Shown here: piece after piece, positions 54,736-63,479 of the stretch
How the letters are laid out: each line of letters starts with the position of its first letter
How positions within the stretch are numbered: the stretch's first letter is position 1
Assembly (NCBI RefSeq): GCF_011753055.1
Contig: NZ_VWWJ01000006.1
Coordinates: 62,001-126,000, forward strand
Direction of reading: 5' to 3'
Source of the DNA: Burkholderia sp. Ax-1719
GTDB taxonomy: Bacteria > Pseudomonadota > Gammaproteobacteria > Burkholderiales > Burkholderiaceae
DNA length: 64,000 bases
Translations under genes and position numbers: made by a program
The notes under the pieces: model-generated
Told to the model about the DNA's origin: nothing
Databases searched by the model: none
What the model saw: only the letters and a program-made list of their open reading frames with translations

Positions 54736-54775
54736 AAAAAAGCCGCTTCGTCTTGATGACTGAAGCGGCTTTTTT
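54736..54775. terminator. Bidirectional terminator between phoR and ppk
   Basis: 14-bp stem 54736-54749 / 54762-54775 (AAAAAAGCCGCTTC-like / GAAGCGGCTTTTT) between convergent genes. Confidence 0.9.
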
Positions 54776-54819
54776 GCATCCAGCGCCCTTGAAAACAGGC
54801 GCTGGATAGCGAGACAACG

Positions 54820-56883
54820 TCAAGGGCAGAACTTCGCCAGCAGGCTCATCTGCGCATTGCGGATCGCCTTGCCCGCACGACGGCGCTTGTAGTGGCCGTC
54901 GCTCTGCATGAGCCAAGCCGCTTGGTTGTCGCCAAGGAAGCACGACAGACCTTCGGCGATCACGCGGCGCTTGAGGCGTCGATCGTGGATCGGGAACGCC
55001 ACTTCGACGCGGCGGAACAGGTTGCGGTCCATCCAGTCGGCGCTCGACAGATAGACGTCTTCCTTGCCGCCCGCATAGAAGTAGTAGATGCGATGGTGTT
55101 CGAGGAAACGCCCCACGATCGAGCGCACCGTGATGTTCTCCGACAGCCCCGGCACACCCGGTTGCAGCGAACACACGCCGCGCACGATCAGATCGATCTT
55201 CACGCCCGCCTGCGACGCTTCGTACAACTCGTCGATCACCGTCGGTTCGAGCAGCGCGTTCATCTTCGCGACGATGCGCGCCTTCTTGCCTTCGCGCGCG
55301 GCCTGGGCTTCAGCGCGAATCGCTTCGACGAGCTTCGGATGCAGCGTGAACGGCGACTGCCACAGTTCGTTCAACTGCAGTTCGCCGCCGATGCCGGTGA
55401 GCTGCTGGAACACGTGGTGCACGTCCTCGCACATCTTCGGCTCGGACGTCATGAGGCCGAAGTCGGTGTAGAGGCGCGCGGTGCGCGGGTGATAGTTGCC
55501 GGTGCCCAGGTGGACATAGCGGCGCAACTGCATGCGGCCGTTCACGGGCGTGCGGCGCACGATCAGCATCATCTTGGCGTGGCACTTGTGGCCCACTACG
55601 CCATAGACCACATGCGCGCCCACCGCTTCGAGCTGCGAGGCCCAGTTGATGTTGGTTTCTTCGTCGAAACGCGCAAGCAGTTCGACCACCACCGTGACTT
55701 CCTTGCCATTGCGCGCGGCCTGCATGAGCGCGTCCATCAGCGGCGAGTCGGTGCCGGTGCGGTAGATGGTCTGCTTGATGGCGACCACGTTCGGATCGTT
55801 GGCGGCCTGCAGCAGCAGTTCCAGCACCGGCTGGAAGCTTTCGTACGGATGATGGAGCAGGACGTCGCCCTGATCGATCACGTCGAACATGCTGCTGTTC
55901 GCGGCGATGCGCTGCGGAATCGCCGGTACGTGCGGCACGAACTTCAGATCCGGACGATCGACCATCTCGGGCAACTGCATCAGACGCACGAGATTCACGG
56001 GGCCATCGACGTAATAGCAGTCCTTTTCGTCCAGACCGCTTTCGTCGAGCAGACGTCGCACCAGATGCACCGGCGTTTCCGCCGACACTTCCAGGCGCAC
56101 CGCATTGCCCAGATGGCGCGCGGGCAGTTCGCCCTGCAGTGCCACGCGCAGGTTGGTGATTTCGTCTTCGTCGACGAACAGTTCGCTGTTACGCGTAATG
56201 CGGAACTGGTTGCAACTGCGCACCACGAGACTCGGGAACAGTTCGCCCACGAAGCGTTGCAGGAGCGAGCCGAGCAAGACGAAACCATGCTGGAAGCCCG
56301 ACAGTTCCTGCGGCATCCGAACGAGACGCGGCAGCGCGCGCGGCGCCTGCACGATGCCCATCACGGCCTGACGTCCGAAGGCATCCTTACCTTCGAGTTC
56401 GACCACGAAGTTCAGGCTCTTGTTGAGCACGCGCGGGAACGGATGCGCGGGATCGAGCCCGATCGGCGTGAGCACGGGCAGCAGTTCGTCGAGGAAGTAC
56501 TGGCGCGCCCAGTGGGTTTGCGCTTCGTTCCAGGCATCGGTGCCGTGGAAGTAGATGCCTTCCTGTTCGAGCGCCGGCAGCACGGTGTCGTGCAGCATGC
56601 GGTACTGGCGATGCACGAGACGTTGTGCGCGTTCGACCACGAGGTCGTACACGTGCTGCAGCGACATGCCGTCGGGCGAGAGCGCGCCCGGGTTGTCGCG
56701 CATCTGTTCCTGAAGCCCGGCCATGCGGACTTCGAAGAATTCGTCGAGGTTGCTACTGGTAATGCAGATGAAGCGCAAGCGCTCCAGCAAGGGAACGGAT
56801 GGGTCGGCGGCCTGTGCGAGCACACGCTCGTTGAATCCCAGAATGCCCAGTTCGCGGTTAAGGAGTGGATAGCGGATGGACAT
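54820..56883 (-). CDS. ppk: Polyphosphate kinase 1
   Basis: Reversible synthesis of polyphosphate from ATP at the membrane. 687 residues with the four PPK1 domains. The autophosphorylated His is His435 in GHKCHAKMML, matching E. coli numbering, and a second conserved His lies near 590-600. Start ATG 56883 gives the family N-terminus MSIRYPLLNRELGILGFNERV; the frame extends to 56940 into the Pho-box region and that is rejected. Divergent from ppx. Confidence 0.96.
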   Translation of the reverse strand: MSIRYPLLNRELGILGFNERVLAQAADPSVPLLERLRFICITSSNLDEFFEVRMAGLQEQMRDNPGALSPDGMSLQHVYDLVVERAQRLVHRQYRMLHDTVLPALEQEGIYFHGTDAWNEAQTHWARQYFLDELLPVLTPIGLDPAHPFPRVLNKSLNFVVELEGKDAFGRQAVMGIVQAPRALPRLVRMPQELSGFQHGFVLLGSLLQRFVGELFPSLVVRSCNQFRITRNSELFVDEDEITNLRVALQGELPARHLGNAVRLEVSAETPVHLVRRLLDESGLDEKDCYYVDGPVNLVRLMQLPEMVDRPDLKFVPHVPAIPQRIAANSSMFDVIDQGDVLLHHPYESFQPVLELLLQAANDPNVVAIKQTIYRTGTDSPLMDALMQAARNGKEVTVVVELLARFDEETNINWASQLEAVGAHVVYGVVGHKCHAKMMLIVRRTPVNGRMQLRRYVHLGTGNYHPRTARLYTDFGLMTSEPKMCEDVHHVFQQLTGIGGELQLNELWQSPFTLHPKLVEAIRAEAQAAREGKKARIVAKMNALLEPTVIDELYEASQAGVKIDLIVRGVCSLQPGVPGLSENITVRSIVGRFLEHHRIYYFYAGGKEDVYLSSADWMDRNLFRRVEVAFPIHDRRLKRRVIAEGLSCFLGDNQAAWLMQSDGHYKRRRAGKAIRNAQMSLLAKFCP

Positions 56884-56935
56884 TGGTATTGAAAGCGGAA
56901 TTTCAGGGGATGATTCGAACGGACGCTCGGAAATT

Positions 56936-56964
56936 CTCACAGTAATGTGACTTTATTGTGACAT
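56936..56964 (-). promoter_or_regulatory. Pho-box-like array upstream of ppk
   Basis: On the minus strand: ATGTCAC (56958-56964), AAGTCAC (56947-56953) and CTGTGAG (56936-56942), each 11 bp from the next, reading towards ppk. A single TGTCAT half-site (56971-56976) faces ppx. No clear -10 box was fixed. Confidence 0.7.
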
Positions 56965-57097
56965 TGAGTGTGTCATAAATTTTACGCTGCATTTTCACGC
57001 ATCCGACACCTTGCGAAGTAAAGATGCACAGTGGGTCAAGGCGTCCTCAAAAGGCGTTCCTTGCCTTTCACTGACGATAACCTTCGCGAGGAGCGCC

Positions 57098-58711
57098 ATG
57101 GGGAAGTCGGGTACGCTTAAAATGGCATATTTGGATAATGCGGCCGCCGCTCAGAGAGCCAGGATGGCCGCGTTCGCACGCATGGAGCCCGCACCCTCGA
57201 TGGTCACCAATCCGCAACTGCTTGCCGCCGTCGATCTCGGTTCGAACAGCTTTCGTCTGATCGTCGGCCGGGTCGAGGAAACCGACGCCGGCAGCCAGAT
57301 CTATCCGGTCGACGCCCTGCGCGAACCCGTGCGACTCGCCGCGGGTCTCTCGAAGGACAAGATGCTCGACCGCGCCTCGCAGGTGCGCGGCTGGGACGCG
57401 CTCAAGCGCTTCGGCGAACGTCTGCGCGACTTCCACCCGGATCACGTGCGCGCCGTCGCCACCAACACGCTGCGCGTGGCCAAGAACGCCCGCGAATTCC
57501 TTGGCGAGGCGGAAAAGGCGCTCGGCTTCCCGATCGAAGTGATCGCGGGCCGCGAAGAAGCGCGTCTGATTTATGCGGGCGCAGCACATTCGGTGCCCGC
57601 GAGCGCCGGCAAGCGCTTCGTGGTGGATATCGGCGGCGGCTCGACCGAGTTCATCATCGGTTCGCACTACACGCCGATCCGCATGGAAAGCCTCTACATC
57701 GGCTGCGTGAGTCATAGCCGCCAGTTCTTCCCGGCCGGCAACGTCGACGAATACACCATGCGTCAGGCCGAACTGGCCGCGTCGCGCGAAATCCAGATCA
57801 TTTCCGCCGACTATCGCAAGACCGGCTGGGATCAGGCGATTGGCTCGTCGGGTACGGCGCGCGCGTTGGCCGAACTGGTCGAGGCGAACGGCTTCAACGA
57901 TCCAGGTATCACGCATGGCATCTCGCGCGGCGGGCTCGAACGTCTGAAGCGCGCGCTCATCAAGGCCGAGAACGTCAATCGTCTGAAGCTGGTCGCGCTC
58001 AAGCCCGACCGCATTCCGGTGCTGGCGGGCGGTCTGTCGATCATGATCGCGGTGTTCGAGGAACTGGGCATCGACTACGTCGACACCACCGACGGCGCAC
58101 TGCGTCTGGGCGTGCTGTACGACCTGCTGGGCCGCTCGCAGCACGAAGACATGCGTACGGTCACGGTGGAGGGCTTCATGCGCCGCTATGGCGTGGATCG
58201 CGCCCAGGCGGGCCGTATCGGCGAACTGGCCATGAACTTCTACGACCAGTTCGAGGAAGCTGACGCCGAGCGTCGCGAAGAAAACCGCATGTTCCTGGGC
58301 TGGGCGGCGTCGCTGCACGAGATCGGCTTGTCGATTTCGCATAGCGCGTATCACAAGCACTCGGCGTATATCGCCAGCAACGCCGACATGCCGGGCTTCT
58401 CGCGCACCGATCAGGCGCGTCTGGCGGCGCTGGTGCTGGGCCACGTGGGCAAGCTCGGCAAGCTTTCGCAGACGCGTGACGTGGAGTGGCCGCTGCTGTT
58501 CTGCCTGCGTCTGGCCGCGCTGCTGAGCCGCCGTCGCGCCGATGTCGGCCTGCCGAAGATCACCGTGGTGCAGGAGCACAACGGCTACGAAGTCATCCTG
58601 CCGAACGCGTGGGTGCAGAACAATCCGCTCACCGACTACAACCTCGTCCAGGAAGCGGCGGAGTGGGGCAAGATCGGCATTCCGTATCGCGTGGTGTATT
58701 CGGACGAATAA
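57098..58711 (+). CDS. ppx: Exopolyphosphatase
   Basis: Releases phosphate from polyphosphate ends; PPX/GppA family of the ASKHA fold. 537 residues from ATG 57098, chosen because GAGGAG lies 6 bp upstream. Phosphate-binding motifs are AAVDLGSNSFRLIVGR near 44-59 and VDIGGGSTEF near 180-189. The first 40 residues are an Ala-rich extension over E. coli PPX, and a later ATG may be the real start. Divergent from ppk; antagonistic pair. Confidence 0.93.
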   Translation: MGKSGTLKMAYLDNAAAAQRARMAAFARMEPAPSMVTNPQLLAAVDLGSNSFRLIVGRVEETDAGSQIYPVDALREPVRLAAGLSKDKMLDRASQVRGWDALKRFGERLRDFHPDHVRAVATNTLRVAKNAREFLGEAEKALGFPIEVIAGREEARLIYAGAAHSVPASAGKRFVVDIGGGSTEFIIGSHYTPIRMESLYIGCVSHSRQFFPAGNVDEYTMRQAELAASREIQIISADYRKTGWDQAIGSSGTARALAELVEANGFNDPGITHGISRGGLERLKRALIKAENVNRLKLVALKPDRIPVLAGGLSIMIAVFEELGIDYVDTTDGALRLGVLYDLLGRSQHEDMRTVTVEGFMRRYGVDRAQAGRIGELAMNFYDQFEEADAERREENRMFLGWAASLHEIGLSISHSAYHKHSAYIASNADMPGFSRTDQARLAALVLGHVGKLGKLSQTRDVEWPLLFCLRLAALLSRRRADVGLPKITVVQEHNGYEVILPNAWVQNNPLTDYNLVQEAAEWGKIGIPYRVVYSDE

Positions 58712-58744
58712 GCGGATCTGCGTTGAGCATGTGATCCAGAAACG

Positions 58745-58780
58745 ACAATGCCCGGCCTGAGCGCCGGGCATTGTGCTTTT
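58745..58780. terminator. Terminator between ppx and the acyltransferase gene
   Basis: 12-bp perfect stem 58745-58756 / 58763-58774 (ACAATGCCCGGC / GCCGGGCATTGT) then GCTTTT, between convergent genes. Confidence 0.88.
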
Positions 58781-58815
58781 GAGGCCTGCGTCGATGTCCA
58801 GGCCTCCGATGCGGC

Positions 58816-59634
58816 TTAACGGCCCGCTGCGTCGCCCAGGAAGTGGCGCGCGTAACGTTCGTTGATGTCCGAGAGGCGGAACAGCGTGAGGAAGTCGGCG
58901 GTATTGAAATCGGGATCCCAGGCCGGTGCGCCGCAAATCTTCGCGCCCAGACGCAGATAACCCTTGATGAGCGGCGGCGGCACGGCCGGTGCGCCCGTGC
59001 GCAGTTCTTCGACCGGCAGCGGCGTGTGCGGGAAGGCGCGGTACTCGGGGTCCGTCAGCGCGTCCGCGCCCATCGAGACGTACAGGTTGGCTGCGTAGTG
59101 GCCGCCGTCGACCATTGCCACGCTTGCGCAGCCGAGCATCGTCTCGTAGCCGTTGTGCTTCATGTAGGCGCCCAGACCGCCCCACAGCGACATGATGACC
59201 GAGCCGCTGCGGTAGTCAGGGTGCACGCACGAGCGGCCCACCTCGACCATCTTCGGGCGCAGATGCGCCAGACGCGACACGTCGAATTCGCTTTCCGCGT
59301 ACAGGCGGCCGATGCGCGTCGCCTGGTGCGGCGGCAGCACGCGATAGGTGCCGACGACCTTGAGCGTGTCGAGGTCGCGCACCAGCAGGTGATCGCAGTA
59401 GTTGTCGAAGACGTCGACGTCGAGGCCGGCCGGGCCCGACAGACGTGCGCCCATTTCCTCGGCGAACACGCGGTAGCGCAGACGCTGCGCCTCGCGCAGT
59501 TCTTCGTCGGTGCGAGCCCAGGTCACCTGCAACCGGTGCTGCGCGGTGACCGTCTCTTCGGCACGCGGCAGACTCCGGGTCGACTCGAAACTGCTCAAGG
59601 CGAACGGCAGGGAGGGCGTCGGCAGATCTCGCAT
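58816..59634 (-). CDS. olsB: OlsB-like acyltransferase (ornithine lipid synthesis)
   Basis: 272 residues of the OlsB/hemolysin-like GNAT group (COG3176 type): an N-terminal LREAQRLRYRVFAEEMGA, then LLVRDLDTLKVVGTYRVLPP, VEVGRSCVHPDYRSG (acyl donor region) and LIKGYLRLGAKICGAPAWDPDFNTADF, the last being a strong group signature. OlsB joins a 3-hydroxyacyl group from ACP to ornithine, giving lyso-ornithine lipid. The second enzyme OlsA is not in this window. ATG 59634 has AGGA upstream. A Pho-box-like array precedes it and the pho-ppk-ppx genes adjoin it, fitting lipid remodelling under phosphate starvation. Confidence 0.8.
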   Translation of the reverse strand: MRDLPTPSLPFALSSFESTRSLPRAEETVTAQHRLQVTWARTDEELREAQRLRYRVFAEEMGARLSGPAGLDVDVFDNYCDHLLVRDLDTLKVVGTYRVLPPHQATRIGRLYAESEFDVSRLAHLRPKMVEVGRSCVHPDYRSGSVIMSLWGGLGAYMKHNGYETMLGCASVAMVDGGHYAANLYVSMGADALTDPEYRAFPHTPLPVEELRTGAPAVPPPLIKGYLRLGAKICGAPAWDPDFNTADFLTLFRLSDINERYARHFLGDAAGR

Positions 59635-59673
59635 GGGGCGTCCTGTCAAAGGTAAAGGAACTTTCCCGGCAAT

Positions 59674-59726
59674 TTAGTAAGCCGGGGTTACGGTTCCATG
59701 AAAACGCAATGACGATTCGATGACGC
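59674..59726 (-). promoter_or_regulatory. Pho-box-like array and promoter of the olsB-like gene
   Basis: On the minus strand three direct half-sites: GCGTCAT (59720-59726), TCGTCAT (59709-59715) and TTTTCAT (59698-59704), with exact 11-bp spacing. Beyond them TACTAA (59674-59679) lies 17 bp after TTCATG, which overlaps the last half-site. Confidence 0.7.
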
Positions 59727-59868
59727 GCTGTAAGCCAGCCAGGGCCAGAGCGTGGCCCTGTGCCGCCTCAGGCTTGCTGGGCGGGCGTGTGAGGGGCGAG
59801 GAGGGGGAGCGGCAGAGCGCCGCGGCAGACGCGGCGCTGGGTGTTGGCGCAATGCGACGCGGGTCGCT

Positions 59869-60348
59869 TCAGACGAGATCGGGCGTGATGGCGGCCATCA
59901 GGACGGCTTCGCCGTCGCCATTGCGCTCGCGGCTCTTGATCCAGTAGACGCCCGACTTCTTGACGGCCCAACTGCGGCGCACGCTGCCGTCGCTGTTCGT
60001 TTCGTTGCCCAGCAGCGTGGCCAGCACCTCGCCAAGCGTCGGCTGATGGCCGACCACCACCACGGTCGAGGCGATGCCCTCGGGCCAGCCAGCGGCCTCC
60101 AGAATGGCTTCGACGCTGGCGTTGGGGGCGATCTCGCGCACCACGCGGTATTGATCGGTGAGCGCTTCGGCCGTCTGCATGGTGCGCGCGGCGGGGCTCG
60201 CCAGGATCACGGCGTCTTCCGGCAGGCGCGTGCGCAGCCAGCGCGCCACGTTCTGGGCCTGCTTGCGCCCGCGCGTGGTGAGCTGGCGGGCGAGATCGCT
60301 CGCGGCGATCTCTTCGGCTTCGGCGTGGCGCCAGAGGATGAGGTTCAT
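59869..60348 (-). CDS. sixA: Phosphohistidine phosphatase SixA
   Basis: Histidine phosphatase family (phosphoglycerate-mutase-like fold). 159 residues with the catalytic RHAEAE (His8) near the N-terminus, SPAARTMQTAEAL, and the second catalytic His in VVGHQPTL near 99-105. SixA removes phosphate from histidine phosphotransfer proteins; in E. coli it acts on the nitrogen PTS. ATG 60348 follows AGGAG. Upstream of the olsB-like gene on the same strand but 234 bp away, with separate control likely. Confidence 0.92.
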   Translation of the reverse strand: MNLILWRHAEAEEIAASDLARQLTTRGRKQAQNVARWLRTRLPEDAVILASPAARTMQTAEALTDQYRVVREIAPNASVEAILEAAGWPEGIASTVVVVGHQPTLGEVLATLLGNETNSDGSVRRSWAVKKSGVYWIKSRERNGDGEAVLMAAITPDLV

Positions 60349-60449
60349 TAGCGGCTCTCCTGGGGGGATGGCGTCATTGTAGGAGGAGGGTAAGGCCGGG
60401 CAGTGTCAGGCATTCCCTCGGTCCCTGCGTTCCCCTCGTTGCGCACGGA

Positions 60450-62072
60450 TCAGGCCGCGCCGCCCGACACCATGTCGAGCGCCACCGCCTGCGCCACCTC
60501 GATGCCGTCGATCGCCGCCGAATAAATCCCGCCCGCATAGCCCGCGCCTTCGCCCGCCGGATACAGCCCCTCGACGTTCATGCTCTGGTAGTTGTCCTTG
60601 CGGCGGATGCGCAGCGGCGACGACGTGCGCGTCTCCACGCCCGTCAGCACGGCGTCGTTCATGGCGAAGCCGGCGATCTTCTTGTCAAGTTGCGGCAGCG
60701 CCTCGCGGATCGCTTCGATCACGTAGTCGGGCAGCGCCGTGCTCAGATCGGTGGGCGTCACGCCCGGCTTGTACGATGGCACCACGGAGCCCAGCGACGT
60801 CGACGGCCGTCCGGCGATGAAGTCGCCCACCAGCTGGCCCGGCGCCTGGTAATTGCTGCCGCCGAGTTCGAACGCACGCTCCTCCCACTTGCGCTGGAAC
60901 GCGATGCCCGCGAGCGGGCCGCCCGGATAATCCTCCGGCGTGATGCCGACGACGATGCCCGCGTTCGCGTTGCGTTCGGCGCGCGAGTACTGGCTCATGC
61001 CGTTGGTGACCACGCGGCCGGGTTCCGACGTCGCCGCGACCACCGTGCCGCCCGGGCACATGCAGAAGCTGTAGACCGCGCGGCCGTTGTTGGCGTGGTG
61101 CACGACCTTGTAGTCGGCCGCGCCCAGTTCCTTGTGGCCCGCGAACTTGCCGAAGCGGCTGCGATCGATCACGCCCTGCGGATGCTCGATCCGGAAGCCC
61201 AGCGAGAACGGCTTCGCTTCCATGAACACGCCGCGGTCGTGCAGCATCTGGAACGTGTCGCGCGCGCTGTGGCCCACAGCCAGCACGACGTGATCGCACG
61301 GCAGCGTCTCGCCATTCGAGAGCTGGAGCGCGCGCACCTTGCCGTTTTCGATCTCGATATCTTCGACGCGGGTTTCGAAACGCACTTCGCCGCCCAGCTC
61401 GTGGATGGTGGCGCGCATCTTTTCGACCATGCTCACCAGACGGAACGTGCCGATGTGCGGACGGCTCAGGAACAGGATGTCTTCCGGCGCGCCGGCCTTG
61501 ACGAACTCGTCGAGCACCTTGCGGCCGTAGTGGTGCGGATCCTTGATCTGGCTGTAGAGCTTGCCGTCCGAGAAAGTGCCCGCGCCGCCTTCGCCGAACT
61601 GCACGTTCGATTCCGGGTTCAGCACGGATTTACGCCACAGACCGAAGGTGTCTTTGGTGCGCTCGCGCACGGCCTTGCCGCGTTCGAGAATGATCGGCTT
61701 GAAACCCATCTGCGCGAGGATCAGCCCGGCGAACAGGCCGCACGGCCCCATGCCGATCACTACCGGACGCGGGCGCGTCGAATGTTCCGGCGCCTTCGCG
61801 ACGAAGCGGTAGGTCATGTCCGGCGTCGGTCCGCAGTGCGGCTTGCCGGCGATCTGCTTGAGCACCTTCGCCTCGTCCTGAACCTCGATATCGACGATAT
61901 AGGTCAGCTTGATATCCGAGCGCTTGCGGGCGTCGTGCGCACGGCGAAAGACGGTGTAGCGGATGAGCGCGTCTTTCGCTACGCCGAGGTCCGCAAGGCG
62001 TCCCCGAATCGCGGCTTCAAGTTCGCTTTCGGCGTGGTCGAGGGGGAGTTTGACTTCGGATAGACGTAACAT
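60450..62072 (-). CDS. FAD-dependent dehydrogenase, function unknown
   Basis: 540 residues of the group annotated as uncharacterised FAD-dependent dehydrogenases (COG2509 type). An N-terminal domain of about 100 residues is followed by the dinucleotide fold VVIGMGPCGLFAGLILAQMG (about 104-123), FGEGGAGTFSDGKL, and the C-terminal FAD motif GLYPAGEGAGYAGGI. Substrate unknown. ATG 62072 starts the conserved sequence (MLRLSEVKLPLD). The same frame is open to 62309, but that part is Arg/Ser-rich and overlaps a terminator. A TTCGAT-N17-TTATAA pair (62119-62147) may be its promoter. Confidence 0.88.
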   Translation of the reverse strand: MLRLSEVKLPLDHAESELEAAIRGRLADLGVAKDALIRYTVFRRAHDARKRSDIKLTYIVDIEVQDEAKVLKQIAGKPHCGPTPDMTYRFVAKAPEHSTRPRPVVIGMGPCGLFAGLILAQMGFKPIILERGKAVRERTKDTFGLWRKSVLNPESNVQFGEGGAGTFSDGKLYSQIKDPHHYGRKVLDEFVKAGAPEDILFLSRPHIGTFRLVSMVEKMRATIHELGGEVRFETRVEDIEIENGKVRALQLSNGETLPCDHVVLAVGHSARDTFQMLHDRGVFMEAKPFSLGFRIEHPQGVIDRSRFGKFAGHKELGAADYKVVHHANNGRAVYSFCMCPGGTVVAATSEPGRVVTNGMSQYSRAERNANAGIVVGITPEDYPGGPLAGIAFQRKWEERAFELGGSNYQAPGQLVGDFIAGRPSTSLGSVVPSYKPGVTPTDLSTALPDYVIEAIREALPQLDKKIAGFAMNDAVLTGVETRTSSPLRIRRKDNYQSMNVEGLYPAGEGAGYAGGIYSAAIDGIEVAQAVALDMVSGGAA

Positions 62073-62283
62073 GGGTGCCAGGGTGCGGTCGCCACGGGAA
62101 TCGTGGCCGATCTGTATTTTATAAGCTCGTCGGCTTTCCAAATCGAACGAAGCCGGACGACGAAAACGCGAGCGCTTGCTTGAGCGTTGCTTGAGCCGTG
62201 CTTGGCGGGAAGCAGCCGAGGGACGCTGCATTTCCGCGTTTCTCCGGGCGAGGCCCGAGGTTTCAATAGCGACCGGGCGGGAG

Positions 62284-62323
62284 AAAATGAAAAAGGGGCT
62301 ACAGGCCAATGGCGTGTAACCCC
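62284..62323 (-). terminator. Terminator of tRNA-Pro
   Basis: On the minus strand GGGGTTACA / TGTAGCCCC (62315-62323 with 62295-62303, one G-T pair), inner GCC / GGC, then TTTTTCATTTTC, 11 bp past the tRNA. Confidence 0.85.
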
Positions 62324-62333
62324 TCGGTATTGC

Positions 62334-62410
62334 TGGTCGGAGCGATAGGATTCGAACCTACGACCCTCTGATCCCAAATCAGATGCGCTACCAGGCTGCG
62401 CTACGCTCCG
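62334..62410 (-). tRNA. tRNA-Pro (TGG)
   Basis: 77 nt with CCA on the minus strand. Acceptor CGGAGCG / CGCTCCG, anticodon loop TTTGGGA giving TGG, T-arm GGTTCGAATCC. Confidence 0.95.
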
Positions 62411-62421
62411 ACGAATCGTGG

Positions 62422-62451
62422 ATTGTATCGTCCCTTCGTCCGTCTCGTCAA
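62422..62451 (-). promoter_or_regulatory. Promoter of tRNA-Pro
   Basis: Minus strand TTGACG (62446-62451), 18-bp spacer, TACAAT (62422-62427), 11 bp before the tRNA 5' end. Confidence 0.75.
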
Positions 62452-62545
62452 ATGGGTTTGAATCCGCGCCATAGATTTTCACCAGACTTCGGATCTTTCC
62501 CTGAACAGTCCCTGAAAAACCTCCTTCCAGAAACCATCTCAAATA

Positions 62546-62561
62546 CTGTATAAATATACAG
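62546..62561 (+). promoter_or_regulatory. LexA (SOS) box upstream of imuA
   Basis: CTGTATAAATATACAG, a CTGT-N8-ACAG site with an alternating A/T centre, very close to the LexA consensus. TATAAA inside it (62549-62554) with TTCCAG 18 bp upstream (62525-62530) could be the promoter it blocks. 96 bp before the imuA ATG. Confidence 0.92.
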
Positions 62562-62657
62562 GTCGACGACGCCGCGCGAGGCGTCGTCCCCACGTCCTCG
62601 TCATGCCCCATCCAGCGTCGGGCAGGGCGTCCTGTTTTCTTTTTTCAGAGCGCGATC

Positions 62658-63479
62658 ATGGCAGCAGCACTCCAGCTAGCGGCGACACATTTGCCGCCCC
62701 GGCTGCAAAGCCGGATCTGGCAGGGTAATCAGCTCGGCGGCACGGGCATGCGCACGGTGTCGAGCGGCCATGCCGCGCTCGATGCGCTGCTGCCCGGCGC
62801 GGGCTGGCCGTCGGGCAGTCTGACCGAGCTGCTGGTGGAGCAGGGCGGCATCGGCGAGATGCGTCTGGTTGCGCCCGCGCTGCGCGCGCTCACCGCGCAG
62901 GGGCAGCATGTGCTGCTGGTCGCGCCACCGTGGCGGCCCTATGCGTGCGCACTCGAAGCGTGGGGGATCGCGCTCGATCGCCTCGTCTGGATTCGCGCGG
63001 CGGAGGACGAAGCGCCGTGGGCCGCCGAGCAGGCGCTCAAGCAGGACGGCATCGGCGCAGTGCTGCTGTGGCAGCCGAAGGCGCGCGCCGACGCGCTGCG
63101 CCGTCTGCAGGTCGCCGCACAGGATTCGCAGGCGCTGGCCTTTCTGGTGCGAGCGCCCGCGGCGCGCAGCCAGTCGTCGCCCGCGCCGCTGCGCATGGTC
63201 TGCACGCCGGTGCCGCCGCCCGAAGCGGATACGCGTCTGAATCGCCGTGAATGGATGCAGCACACCGGTGTCTGCGTCGATATTTTCAAGCGCCGCGGGC
63301 CGCCGCCCGCCCAGCCACTCGTCGTCACTTTGCCGCTGCAGGAGTCGGTGCTGCCCCAGCCGGGCGCAGCGCCGGTCATGCCGTGGCCCGGGGTCAATCA
63401 TGCTGTGGATCGCCGTCACCTTGCCGTTGTTGCCGCTGGAGGCCGTCAGGCCGCCGCTTCCGTCGCCCGGGTCGTGTGA
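62658..63479 (+). CDS. imuA: Translesion synthesis-associated protein ImuA
   Basis: SOS mutagenesis factor with a RecA-like fold, partner of ImuB and DnaE2. 273 residues with the ImuA pattern SGHAALDALLPGAGWPSGSLTELL near 35-58 followed by GIGEMRLVAPALRALTAQG. The stretch where RecA has its Walker A (GxxGxGKT) reads EQGGIGEMRL, so the Lys-Thr needed for ATP is absent. ATG 62658; no strong ribosome binding site. Overlaps imuB by 80 bp. Confidence 0.93.
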   Translation: MAAALQLAATHLPPRLQSRIWQGNQLGGTGMRTVSSGHAALDALLPGAGWPSGSLTELLVEQGGIGEMRLVAPALRALTAQGQHVLLVAPPWRPYACALEAWGIALDRLVWIRAAEDEAPWAAEQALKQDGIGAVLLWQPKARADALRRLQVAAQDSQALAFLVRAPAARSQSSPAPLRMVCTPVPPPEADTRLNRREWMQHTGVCVDIFKRRGPPPAQPLVVTLPLQESVLPQPGAAPVMPWPGVNHAVDRRHLAVVAAGGRQAAASVARVV

